Below are positions 54,276 through 61,893 of a stretch of DNA of 64,000 nt, one piece after another. Position 1 is the first letter of the stretch. Each line of letters begins with the position of its first letter. The translations under genes were made by a program, and so were the position numbers. The notes under the pieces were generated by a model that saw nothing but the letters and a program-made list of their open reading frames with translations, had not been told where the DNA came from and made no database searches. This stretch comes from CAXBNB01 sp040222275. GTDB lineage: Bacteria; Bacteroidota; Bacteroidia; Cytophagales; Cyclobacteriaceae. The stretch covers positions 124,001-188,000 of the forward strand of contig JAVKDJ010000094.1 in the NCBI GenBank assembly GCA_040222275.1, given 5' to 3'.

Positions 54276-55256
54276 TTAACACCCGTTTCCGGTAAGTGTG
54301 ATTATATTTCCTTCGGACATATCATATTCCACGTTCAGGATAAATTTCAATTCCTTCAAGATGTTTTCCAATGCCTCGTTGGAATACTCATTACTGAATT
54401 TACACTCCTTGATTTTATCATTATCGAAATTAATTTCAACCCCGAACCATTTTTCGAGTTCCTGAGAGGCCTCCAGCAAACTAACATTCCTAAACACAAG
54501 CCTGTTCTCCTTCCAGGCAAGAATATCTTCCAACTCCACTGTGTTCACTGTCAGCTCATCGCCGCTTGAAGCCAGGGCAGCCTGCTGATTGGGTGTGATA
54601 TATACCTTAGGGGTTTTAGTGGTAGCCTTGCTGTTGAGTGCCACCTCTACTTTGCCTGTTGCTACTGTCACTTTTTCTGCCCGATCGTATGCATCCACAT
54701 TGAATGAAGTACCCAAGACGGTGGTGGTCATGCCTTCTGTGATTACCCTGAAAGGCTTCTTTGGATTTTTGACCACTTCAAAAAAAGCCTCCCCCTTCAG
54801 GTGGACTTCACGGGAAGACTTGCTGAAATTTTCACAGTAACTGATTTCACTTTCGGCATTCAGCCTTACTTTAGAGCCATCAGGTAGCGTAACTGACAAT
54901 TTTTGCCCGGCATTTGTTTGCTTCTCCACCAACTGAATTGATGGCTGCTCCATATCTGCAGCCTGGTTTTGTTGATAAAAGAACCATGCCATACCCAATA
55001 TCAAAACAACAGAAGCCGCTATACTTAGGACAGGCTTCCATGACTGTTTTTGAGGAACTTCGGTTATGGACATGCGGGCGTCCAAATTGGACAACAAACG
55101 AATCCTTGTTGCTTCCATCTCGTCCACGTCCCAGGATTTCAGGACATCCTGATCAGACATTTGATTGCAAAACTCTTCGTATAGCTTCTTTTCTTCTTCG
55201 GTGCACTGGTACATGCTGTACCTATCTGCCAATTCGAAAAATTCTTGTTTGGTCAT
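54276..55256 (-). CDS. FecR-family anti-sigma factor (fecR4)
   Basis: Membrane anti-sigma factor of locus B. Cytoplasmic N-part MTKQEFFELADRYSMYQC; membrane helix at about residues 75-94 (VLSIAASVVLILGMAWFFY). FecR domain: LPDGSKVRLNAESEISYCE, LKGEAFFEV and TTVLGTSFNVDAY. DUF4974: LVFRNVSLLEASQELEKWFG. ATG 55256 is used; the longer form to 55304 adds a Cys-rich stretch unlike the family. Length 326 aa. Unlike the other three pairs it is separated from its sigma gene by over 1 kb. Confidence 0.95.
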   Translation of the reverse strand: MTKQEFFELADRYSMYQCTEEEKKLYEEFCNQMSDQDVLKSWDVDEMEATRIRLLSNLDARMSITEVPQKQSWKPVLSIAASVVLILGMAWFFYQQNQAADMEQPSIQLVEKQTNAGQKLSVTLPDGSKVRLNAESEISYCENFSKSSREVHLKGEAFFEVVKNPKKPFRVITEGMTTTVLGTSFNVDAYDRAEKVTVATGKVEVALNSKATTKTPKVYITPNQQAALASSGDELTVNTVELEDILAWKENRLVFRNVSLLEASQELEKWFGVEINFDNDKIKECKFSNEYSNEALENILKELKFILNVEYDMSEGNIITLTGNGC

Positions 55257-55572
55257 AATTACATGATTTGAATATAAGTATCGGCACGCCAGGTTTACAC
55301 ACATACTTTTTTGAAGTTTTTTTCAAAAAGCAGGCATATGCGTCAAAAACGAGTGTTTGACCAGGTAGAAATTATAGATCAAGGAATATTTATCGGAGAC
55401 AACATAAAATAACACAGTGTCAACCAATTGATCACCTATATTCATAGGAGGGTGGATGTGCACGAAAAGCGTGACACCAGCCAGGTCATGCCAGCGTTGA
55501 CTACAATCTCAACCAAGGGTGTTTTTTTCGTGACACCTTTTTATTTCCTGTCTGATGCAGGCATGATGTTTC

Positions 55573-55598
55573 TTTTCTTTTGGGCGAGCAAAAGAAAA
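55573..55598. repeat. Inverted repeat, 10-bp arms
   Basis: TTTTCTTTTG (55573-55582) pairs perfectly with CAAAAGAAAA (55589-55598) across GGGCGA. Sequences of this kind often occur as dispersed palindromes in Bacteroidota; that is from memory, not checked. Confidence 0.5.
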
Positions 55599-55750
55599 CG
55601 AAAGGATCACAGTACAAAAGCATCTTTAAACAGAATAGCTGGGTAATTCAAAAAGAATCTTTAGGAATTTATAGTTGTGATTTTTTGCAGATATCAAAAA
55701 ACATCAACGGTATCAGTATTATTGACATTGCCCTCGAGCCGGGCGGCTTT

Positions 55751-55776
55751 TACTTTTTGTCTTAACACAAAAAGTA
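55751..55776. repeat. Inverted repeat, 10-bp arms
   Basis: TACTTTTTGT (55751-55760) pairs perfectly with ACAAAAAGTA (55767-55776) across CTTAAC. It lies 150 bp from the similar palindrome at 55573-55598; the two may bound an old insertion. Confidence 0.5.
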
Positions 55777-56157
55777 AACAAAAAAGTCAAGGCTGTATAA
55801 ATATCATTAAAAATTGCCTTTAAATGCTGAAATGATTTGAACTCGTGCTCCACAAAAGCCCTCCCAAACTCAAACAGCAAATCATTTTTAACCGCATTTA
55901 AAAACGATTTTCATAAGGCCATAGCAAAATAGAATTGGAACTGCTATATTCTAAAATGTACCTTAAAGGTGCCTGTAAATTTCTCGACAGTAAATGAACT
56001 TTTCTACGAAAGATATGCTTGCCCAGGGAAGGGTTTTGAAAGGCTAAAGGCGTAGGAATCTTCTCCTTAGGGACCTGGACGCCCGGCAGGCGGGCTCTTA
56101 CGCATATCTCACTGACGAAACAGGAAGAAATGACGGGCCTACAATAACCGACTCAGG

Positions 56158-56308
56158 TTAACCCTACTTTGTCAGATTATAAACCCTCGCCCCCGTTTCG
56201 TGTCTTCACAAACGGGAATCATATTTGAGAATGTTTGTGAGGACATCAGCCTGTCGGCAGACACGGCAAACATTGGCGCTATGGGCAAATGTTACAAAGT
56301 AGGATTAA
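56158..56308. repeat. MITE-like 151-bp element with terminal inverted repeats
   Basis: The left end TTAACCCTACTTTGT (56158-56172) and the right end ACAAAGTAGGATTAA (56294-56308) are inverted copies with one mismatch in 15. Both outer ends are TTAA, possibly a target duplication. Inside are further stems: CCCGTTT/AAACGGG (56192-56216) and GTCTTCACAAAC with the inverse GTTTGTGAGGAC. The right end stops 6 bp before the sigma4 stop codon. A non-autonomous transposable element or a structured RNA would both fit. Confidence 0.5.
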
Positions 56309-56314
56309 TTGGAT

Positions 56315-56902
56315 TCAGGCGTTTCCAAAAAGTAGTGTAAAAAGCAAAATAAGGGAGTCCTTATGTAGCCTGACCCTTATCTTCTGAAGGGCTGTTGTGA
56401 TTTGGTTTTCGACCGACCGGATTGAAATACTTAGCTGGGCTGCTATTTCTTTATTGGACAAATGATCGAACCGGCTCATGCGGAATATCTCTGCGCAACG
56501 TCTGGGCAGTCCTTCCACCACTCCATCAATCTGATGTTGCAATTCTTTGAGGTCGATCTGGTGCTGGATTTTGTCAGCATAGTTTAAGCTGTTGATGATG
56601 GCGTCAGTGGATTCGTCCAGTTTGATTTTCCGGATTTGGCTGGCCACCTGAAACCGCACCGCCTGGAACAGGTATGCCTTTGGGTTTTTTATGTCCTGCG
56701 AACCACGCCTTTCCCATATAGCGGCAAACACCTCCTGCAGGCAGTCGTCCACCAGGTCTTTTTGTTTGTACAAACTGAAAGCAAAGGCATACAAATCCTG
56801 CCAATACCGGTCGAACAATGTATTGAATGCCATTTTATTGCCTGCTTTGATCTGTCGGATCAACGCTAGGTCATCGGCACTGCTTACATCATTTGACATC
56901 AT
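56315..56902 (-). CDS. ECF sigma-70 factor (sigma4)
   Basis: FecI-like sigma factor of locus B. Region 2: FNTLFDRYWQDLYAFAFSLY, VDDCLQEVFAAIWERR and AYLFQAVRFQVASQIRKI. Region 4: HLSNKEIAAQLSISIRSVEN. Start at ATG 56902 (or the adjacent ATG 56899); the -7 box TACATTTG at 56954-56961 fits. Length 195 aa. Its C-terminus (LILLFTLLFGNA) is hydrophobic, which is somewhat unusual. The downstream anti-sigma gene is over 1 kb away. Confidence 0.94.
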   Translation of the reverse strand: MMSNDVSSADDLALIRQIKAGNKMAFNTLFDRYWQDLYAFAFSLYKQKDLVDDCLQEVFAAIWERRGSQDIKNPKAYLFQAVRFQVASQIRKIKLDESTDAIINSLNYADKIQHQIDLKELQHQIDGVVEGLPRRCAEIFRMSRFDHLSNKEIAAQLSISIRSVENQITTALQKIRVRLHKDSLILLFTLLFGNA

Positions 56903-56953
56903 ATATCTGGGTTTTCAGGCCTCAAAGAAAATAATCCTCCCTGATACTGACAC

Positions 56954-56961
56954 CAAATGTA
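56954..56961 (-). promoter_or_regulatory. -7 promoter box of sigma4
   Basis: The minus strand reads TACATTTG, matching TAnnTTTG, 51 bp before the ATG. No strong -33 box; GTTCGA lies at about the right distance. Confidence 0.45.
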
Positions 56962-57111
56962 TGCAGATTCCTTTAATTGTTTCGAACGACAGGCACTAGG
57001 ACTTTTAAAAAACCACTCATCAAAATGTGCCTTTTTACCCATCACTCCACAGGGAAAAGGAACATCCATGCGGCAATTGAAACGGACAATTAATCAACCC
57101 ATTACTAACAA

Positions 57112-58947
57112 TTACTTATTCAGCTTCAACTTATAATCATGCGCACCCGGGGCGAAATTGCTTCTATAAACAGTGGTCCCATCAGCCTTTTGCCCCCAGT
57201 CCACTTCCACCCTGTTGTCCCCCAGCACTATATTAACTAGCTTTTCTTTCATGGCCATGGCTATTTTTCTATGACTTTTATCAAAAGCCAAGTTCTTCAC
57301 TTCGTGTGGATCGGATGGCATGTGGTACAAAGCAGGATCCAGTTCTGAGTACCTGGCTTGGCGTGCCCAGTCCAAGTCTTTTCCCCTTTTCTTATCCGGA
57401 CGGGTTTGCATGGAAAACACATACTCTCTGGTACGGATATAAGCCCTTGGCCCTGTCACGGCGTGGCTTTCACCAACGATGTAGTCCCTCACCGGGGCTG
57501 TGCCAGCAGCAATATCCGCCATGTCCATGCCATCCAGGTGGTTGTATTTTTCAGCTTTGAGGTTGGCACCTGCTGCCGACAAAACCGTTGGGGATATGTC
57601 CACAAACTCAGTGTACTCCCTGACCACTTTTCCCGGGGGAAAGGCCTTCTTGTCGGATGAAACTACTATGATTGGGTTGTGGCTGTCGATATCCCATGGT
57701 GTAAACTTGGACACGGTACCATGATCGTTGAGTTTCCAGCCGTGATCGCCACAAACAAACAGGATCATCCAGGGCTGGTTTTTCTGTTCGCTGTATTGGA
57801 TGAAGGCATCTGTCGCTTGCCCTAGCAGATCATCGCCATAGGCACAAAAGGCAAAGTAATCCCGAACCATGGCCTGTTTCTCTTCATCGGTGAAATGGTC
57901 GGTATAGCTGTTCTTTACCTGCTTTTTCAGCTGGGTCGGCATGTTTTTTAATTCCCTCTGGTCAAATTCAGGAACTTTGTAGTGGTACTGCTGAAACCTG
58001 GCACGGTAGTCTGCCGGGGGCAGCACTGGTGTGTGCGGAAAGTCGAAACCTATGTGGCAAAAAAGTGGTTTTGAGGTATCCACGCCATCGAAGGTCCTGG
58101 AACCCACATCAAACTTCCTGTTTTCGTTGACCAAAAGGTCGCTAAAGATCGAAGCATAATACCCGTCCCTGGTTTTGCCTGCTGGCTGGGAACTGACACC
58201 CGCAAGAATCCCGGGCATAAAGTCTGTTTTTTCGCCTTTCTTTTCATTATAATGCCTCAGTAGGTCGTACTTTTCCATCGTATTTCTGGCGGTTCCCGCA
58301 TGCCCTGGTTTCATTTTTTCCAACTCTTCCGAGATGTATTCAAACTTTCCTTCCGGGGTAACAAAAAACTCGGTACTCCTTAATGGCTCTTCCAACTTTT
58401 CGCCATCTATTTCATAGATCCAGTCCTTTCCCCAACCGGTAAGTCCATCTTTCCTGAGTTGTTTGAAGGAAATATCAGTTTGGTAAATGTCAGGGGTCTT
58501 GACTTTTCCATCATCAATGGTCCTGATGCGCAACCCCAGTTTGCCAATGTGTACGGTTTGGTATCCCAAAGCAGCCATCTGTTCTGGCAAAGTTGGGCGG
58601 CAGTGTTCCGCATTGTTGTTGTGGTATTCAAATTCGTACACCCCGGAGCGAAAAGGGTAACGCCCGTAGTGCATAGAGGCGCAGGATGGTGCACACCCGG
58701 TGGCCTGGCAATAGGTATTGATGAAAGTAGTACCCATGGCGGCCAATCGGTCTATCTGTGGTGACTCCACATAACCTAACGGGCTCATTTCATTGCCGCT
58801 TAGTATTTGGTTGAATGCCCGGACAGCATCATAGCGCTGGTCGTCGGTCAATACCCACAATATGTTTGGTTGCTGCTGTGCATTCAGGGTTTTGCTGCCT
58901 AAACCTATTGCCCATACCATAAAGGCTATCTTCATTAATGTTTTCAT
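57112..58947 (-). CDS. S1-type sulfatase with altered formylglycine motif (C-A-P-S-C)
   Basis: Exported 611-residue protein of clear sulfatase ancestry. NILWVLTDDQRYDAVR carries the metal Asp pair (35-36), and FVCGDHGWKLNDHG the later Asp/His. The position of the formylglycine motif reads CQATGCAPSCASMHYGRYPF: Cys85 and Pro87 are there, but the Arg of C-x-P-x-R is Cys89. The codon is TGC (58681-58683), one transition from the Arg codon CGC. GKWHLG is also replaced by GKLGLR. Without the Arg, maturation by FGE or anSME may fail, so the enzyme could be inactive, differently matured or a binding protein. Otherwise the gene is full length and intact. It starts 13 bp after the sulfatase at 58961-60619 and is cotranscribed with it. 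Confidence 0.9.
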   Translation of the reverse strand: MKTLMKIAFMVWAIGLGSKTLNAQQQPNILWVLTDDQRYDAVRAFNQILSGNEMSPLGYVESPQIDRLAAMGTTFINTYCQATGCAPSCASMHYGRYPFRSGVYEFEYHNNNAEHCRPTLPEQMAALGYQTVHIGKLGLRIRTIDDGKVKTPDIYQTDISFKQLRKDGLTGWGKDWIYEIDGEKLEEPLRSTEFFVTPEGKFEYISEELEKMKPGHAGTARNTMEKYDLLRHYNEKKGEKTDFMPGILAGVSSQPAGKTRDGYYASIFSDLLVNENRKFDVGSRTFDGVDTSKPLFCHIGFDFPHTPVLPPADYRARFQQYHYKVPEFDQRELKNMPTQLKKQVKNSYTDHFTDEEKQAMVRDYFAFCAYGDDLLGQATDAFIQYSEQKNQPWMILFVCGDHGWKLNDHGTVSKFTPWDIDSHNPIIVVSSDKKAFPPGKVVREYTEFVDISPTVLSAAGANLKAEKYNHLDGMDMADIAAGTAPVRDYIVGESHAVTGPRAYIRTREYVFSMQTRPDKKRGKDLDWARQARYSELDPALYHMPSDPHEVKNLAFDKSHRKIAMAMKEKLVNIVLGDNRVEVDWGQKADGTTVYRSNFAPGAHDYKLKLNK

Positions 58948-58960
58948 TGTTGTAAACTTC

Positions 58961-60619
58961 TTATTGGTCCAATTGTGTTTTTTTCCTGAGTGGTTCTACT
59001 TTTCCAATACCTCCTTTGGGCGGGTCATGGGCCTGAGAATGCAGGTCGAACCTGGGAAGCACTGCTTTTAACTTGTCATATTCCTTGCGATGGTCTGCCG
59101 AGACATTGTCCCAATCCCTGATCACAGGAAAGCTGATCAGGTCGTCGGGGTACTCCGATACATTGTAGGTAGTACCACGTCCATCAATCAGTACATTTTT
59201 TCCACGAATGAGCTGCATTTCTTTGTGGTAGGCATATATCCATTCCCGATGATGCTTCTTGCCAGTGGTAAGGTAGGGCAGCATGCTTTCGCCATTCACT
59301 TCATAGCTTTCCGGAATTTCCACCCCGGCAATGTCTGCAATAGTGGGTAGCATATCGGCCATATTCACCAATACATTCTGCTCCCCTTGTTTTGTCATAT
59401 TGAGCACGGGTGCATATATGATCAGTGGAACGTGCGTGCCCAGCTGTGAAGTTGGGTTGGACTTGCCATAGCCGCTGGTACCATTGTCGGCACAAAAGAC
59501 AAGGATGGTGTTGTCTTCTATGCCCAGTTCTTTCAGTTTTTCCAAATATTGCCAAACCTGAAAATCGAGGTAGTTGACATGCGAATGGATGCCGGGATCT
59601 GAGATAGTTCCATGGGTATCATATTTCCCATTATCGCCTGTGATGTACGGGTCGGTACGGGTGTATTTTCCGTTTTCCCATTTTATTTTTGGTGTGGCCG
59701 GCCATTTGTCCCTTGTTTTGGGGTTGATGTTGGGGTCGAAAAAGTTCCATCCGTCGTGCCCCAGATGGGTGGTATGGTAGATGAAGAAAGGCTTGTCCTC
59801 CCCATTTTTACGCTCCATGAAATCGAAAATAAAATCCAACTCTACATCGGGTCCATAGGTGTGCAAGCCATAAGATTTTTTGGATTCGGGTGTATTTGGC
59901 CACCACTCAAATTTCTTTTTAGCATCGGGATGGTTCATCAACTCCACGTGGGGTTGCCAGTACCAGCCAAATTGCTGGTAATAGTCCACCTCCACACCTG
60001 TGTCCTCATTGATCAGGGCCTTTTTTCCATTGACTTTGTTCTGTACAATTTTGAAGTCAGTAAAAGTGTTGAGTGTTTCATTCTCGCCATAGCCTCCAGG
60101 GGTAAAAACGCCTTCATCGAAACCAAAGCTGTCGGCCCCTTCCATTTGGGTTTTGCCTGCCCAGTAGGTGGCATATCCACCTGCCCTGGCCACATGCCCG
60201 ATGGTATGGGGCGAACCTTCAAAGAGGGGGTAGGACGTTTGTATGCCTTTTTCATTTGTCCATTTTCCTTTGTCTTTGTTGTGCCACCACTTGTGCAGGT
60301 GTGCGTAGCGGCCTGTCATCATCATGGCACGACTTGGCGAACAAACAGTGGCCGCCCAGGCTGTTTTGACCCAAATGCCTTCTTTGGCCAGCCTATCCAG
60401 CACTGGTGTGCTGGCCCTAAACCTGGGATCGGAGCTGTCGCCACCCTGTGGCGCAGGGCTCCATTTTGCAGAACCGTAAACGGGTAATTCCCTGGCGCTG
60501 ATGTCGTCGGCAAAAATGAGGATGATGTTGGGTTTGGAGGTTTTGCTTTTCGTTTGGGCAAAGGCTGAAATCCCCAGTAAAAGGGTCAGTGATAATAATA
60601 GCGAAAAAAGTCTTGTCAT
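58961..60619 (-). CDS. S1-family sulfatase
   Basis: Exported formylglycine sulfatase. The signal (LLLSLTLLLGISAFAQ) is followed by NIILIFADDISARELPVYG with the metal Asp pair (38-39). The formylglycine motif C-S-P-S-R starts at Cys93 and continues AMMMTGRYAHLHKWW. AGKTQMEGADSFGFD takes the place of the usual GKWHLG region, and LVFCADNGTSGYGKS gives the later metal residues. Length 552 aa. It has its own promoter (60652-60659) and the upstream motif shared with the sulfatase at 1206-2744, and it leads a two-gene operon. The substrate is unknown. Confidence 0.94.
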   Translation of the reverse strand: MTRLFSLLLSLTLLLGISAFAQTKSKTSKPNIILIFADDISARELPVYGSAKWSPAPQGGDSSDPRFRASTPVLDRLAKEGIWVKTAWAATVCSPSRAMMMTGRYAHLHKWWHNKDKGKWTNEKGIQTSYPLFEGSPHTIGHVARAGGYATYWAGKTQMEGADSFGFDEGVFTPGGYGENETLNTFTDFKIVQNKVNGKKALINEDTGVEVDYYQQFGWYWQPHVELMNHPDAKKKFEWWPNTPESKKSYGLHTYGPDVELDFIFDFMERKNGEDKPFFIYHTTHLGHDGWNFFDPNINPKTRDKWPATPKIKWENGKYTRTDPYITGDNGKYDTHGTISDPGIHSHVNYLDFQVWQYLEKLKELGIEDNTILVFCADNGTSGYGKSNPTSQLGTHVPLIIYAPVLNMTKQGEQNVLVNMADMLPTIADIAGVEIPESYEVNGESMLPYLTTGKKHHREWIYAYHKEMQLIRGKNVLIDGRGTTYNVSEYPDDLISFPVIRDWDNVSADHRKEYDKLKAVLPRFDLHSQAHDPPKGGIGKVEPLRKKTQLDQ

Positions 60620-60651
60620 TTGTGTATTGGTTTTGATACCATATTTTTAGC

Positions 60652-60659
60652 CAAAATTA
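60652..60659 (-). promoter_or_regulatory. -7 promoter box of sulfatase 58961-60619
   Basis: The minus strand reads TAATTTTG, identical to the box before the sulfatase at 2744. It ends 32 bp before the ATG at 60619. Confidence 0.6.
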
Positions 60660-60680
60660 GGACCATCCATTACCAACAAT

Positions 60681-60709
60681 GGGTTTCGATTTGTATCTAA
60701 AAAAGGGGG
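60681..60709 (-). promoter_or_regulatory. Shared upstream activator-like motif, copy 2
   Basis: On the plus strand GGGTT, five bases, then TTGTATCTAAAAAAGGGGG; 18 of 19 core bases equal copy 1 at 2832-2860. The distance to the -7 box (21 bp) is the same in both copies, which argues for a functional site. Confidence 0.5.
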
Positions 60710-60746
60710 TAGTTCGTTCAGGTTAAGCGAGGGTGATGGGACACCC

Positions 60747-60780
60747 AACCCTCCAAGGGTTCGGAACCCTTGGAGGGTTT
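60747..60780 (-). terminator. Strong palindrome after lipoprotein gene 60928-61869
   Basis: AACCCTCCAAGGGTTC (60747-60762) pairs with GGAACCCTTGGAGGGTT, forming a near-perfect stem of about 15 bp. It lies about 150 bp past the lipoprotein stop and before the next promoter, so a terminator is likely. Similar palindromes may be dispersed in the genome. Confidence 0.6.
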
Positions 60781-60927
60781 GTTGGTTTCAAGCTGAACCA
60801 ACATAAGGCGCAGAAATGGTTTTCCGGGCTTTTTTAGTATAAATCCCGACAACAAGGTTGTTTGTCTCCTATTACATGGGTAACTATTCTAAATATCCAT
60901 CCAAATCATTAAAAAAAAACTAAAATT

Positions 60928-61869
60928 CTATTTTGAAACCACTCTAAGGTCTTCAACCGATATAGTTCTGGAAGTACTGTTGGCACTATATTCAAAATTT
61001 ATTGACAAGTTTCCGGAAGCATCGGCTATTCCCGTTCGTATCCTTTTAGTGTAAATTCCGGTATCACCTCCAAGGCCACCGCTACCCCAATCTTCAAAGG
61101 CAGTTTCAACATCCCCTGTAACAGTCACATCCATTGACCTGTCACTCGATCCACCTGGTCTTACCCAATATGAAACTTCATAGTTTCTGTCTGACTCCAA
61201 GCCTGATAGGGTTACATTTACTGTACTGCCCTGCCCTGTAAATCGCATAGAGTTTCCACAATCACCAGCGCTATTATCCTCACATTTTGAGCTTGTTGCA
61301 TTAACCCTTATTCGGTTTGAGTTGTTTCCTGAAGGGGATACATCATACTGAACAGTCGCTGTTTCATGTACTACCTGAGTTCCTTCAAATGCACTTGCAA
61401 CAAGGTCACTTCCATGGTCCAAACCAAACTCCATATCGTTAAAATATATTTCTGTGTCAACTGGCAGTGGGGCTGGCTTCACAACATTGGCCGTGAGGGC
61501 AATCGTTTTTAAGATACCCTGCGACGATACCTCAATAGTACCTGTTACAGCTCCCTGGGTTGTGGTTCTCTCAGTTGAAATTGTCACCGTACCGGTATTT
61601 TCAATATTAGCGGCCGGAAAAAGTTCTTTATCCAATGTAAATGGTCCATTGGCCACACTAATGTAAATTACTTGCCTCAGGCCTCCTCCCTGAACAGTGA
61701 AGGTTTCAGAAACGCTTGAACCTGCTGGAACATCACCCAAATTAAGCGTCTCGCCTGTTACCAATGTAATATCTGGTGTTATCCCAACTTCATCTTTACA
61801 GGAAGTAAAGAAAATAAAAGCAAAGGCCACCAGGGCCTTTGCTACAAAAATGTTATTGCTCTTCATCAT
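60928..61869 (-). CDS. Lipoprotein with C-terminal carbohydrate-binding-like domain
   Basis: Family not firmly recognised. The signal ends in AFIFFTSC (about Cys24), then KDEVGITPDITLV. Residues 30-135 look like an Ig-like/DUF-type beta-sandwich (TLNLGDVPAGSSVSETFTV; FTLDKELFPAANIENTGTVT). A Pro-rich linker (VVKPAPLPVDTEI) leads to a jelly-roll-like domain of about 165 residues (NDMEFGLDHGSDLVAS; NYEVSYWVRPGGSSDRSMDV; SINFEYSANSTSRTISVEDL), typical of carbohydrate-binding modules. Catalytic residues are not apparent. It starts 25 bp after the large secreted protein at 61894-64000; a surface-binding role is inferred. Confidence 0.7.
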   Translation of the reverse strand: MMKSNNIFVAKALVAFAFIFFTSCKDEVGITPDITLVTGETLNLGDVPAGSSVSETFTVQGGGLRQVIYISVANGPFTLDKELFPAANIENTGTVTISTERTTTQGAVTGTIEVSSQGILKTIALTANVVKPAPLPVDTEIYFNDMEFGLDHGSDLVASAFEGTQVVHETATVQYDVSPSGNNSNRIRVNATSSKCEDNSAGDCGNSMRFTGQGSTVNVTLSGLESDRNYEVSYWVRPGGSSDRSMDVTVTGDVETAFEDWGSGGLGGDTGIYTKRIRTGIADASGNLSINFEYSANSTSRTISVEDLRVVSK

Positions 61870-61893
61870 TTTTATTTTTTGATTACCTACTAC

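Larger units (their letters stand above)
55257..56314. other. 1-kb non-coding region splitting sigma4 from fecR4
   Basis: No credible gene on either strand. It contains palindromes at 55573-55598 (TTTTCTTTTG / CAAAAGAAAA) and 55751-55776 (TACTTTTTGT / ACAAAAAGTA), an AT-rich stretch, and a 151-bp element with terminal inverted repeats at 56158-56308. The other sigma-fecR gaps are 87-307 bp, so this looks like accumulated insertion debris. Confidence 0.6.
60620..60927. other. Intergenic region with sulfatase promoter and terminator
   Basis: A 308-bp stretch containing the -7 box, the shared upstream motif and the strong palindrome at 60747-60780. No gene seen. Confidence 0.6.

Noticed and set aside
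59612..60487. Plus-strand open frame of 291 codons
   Set aside because: Lies antisense inside a sulfatase gene with strong motifs; a shadow frame caused by codon composition.
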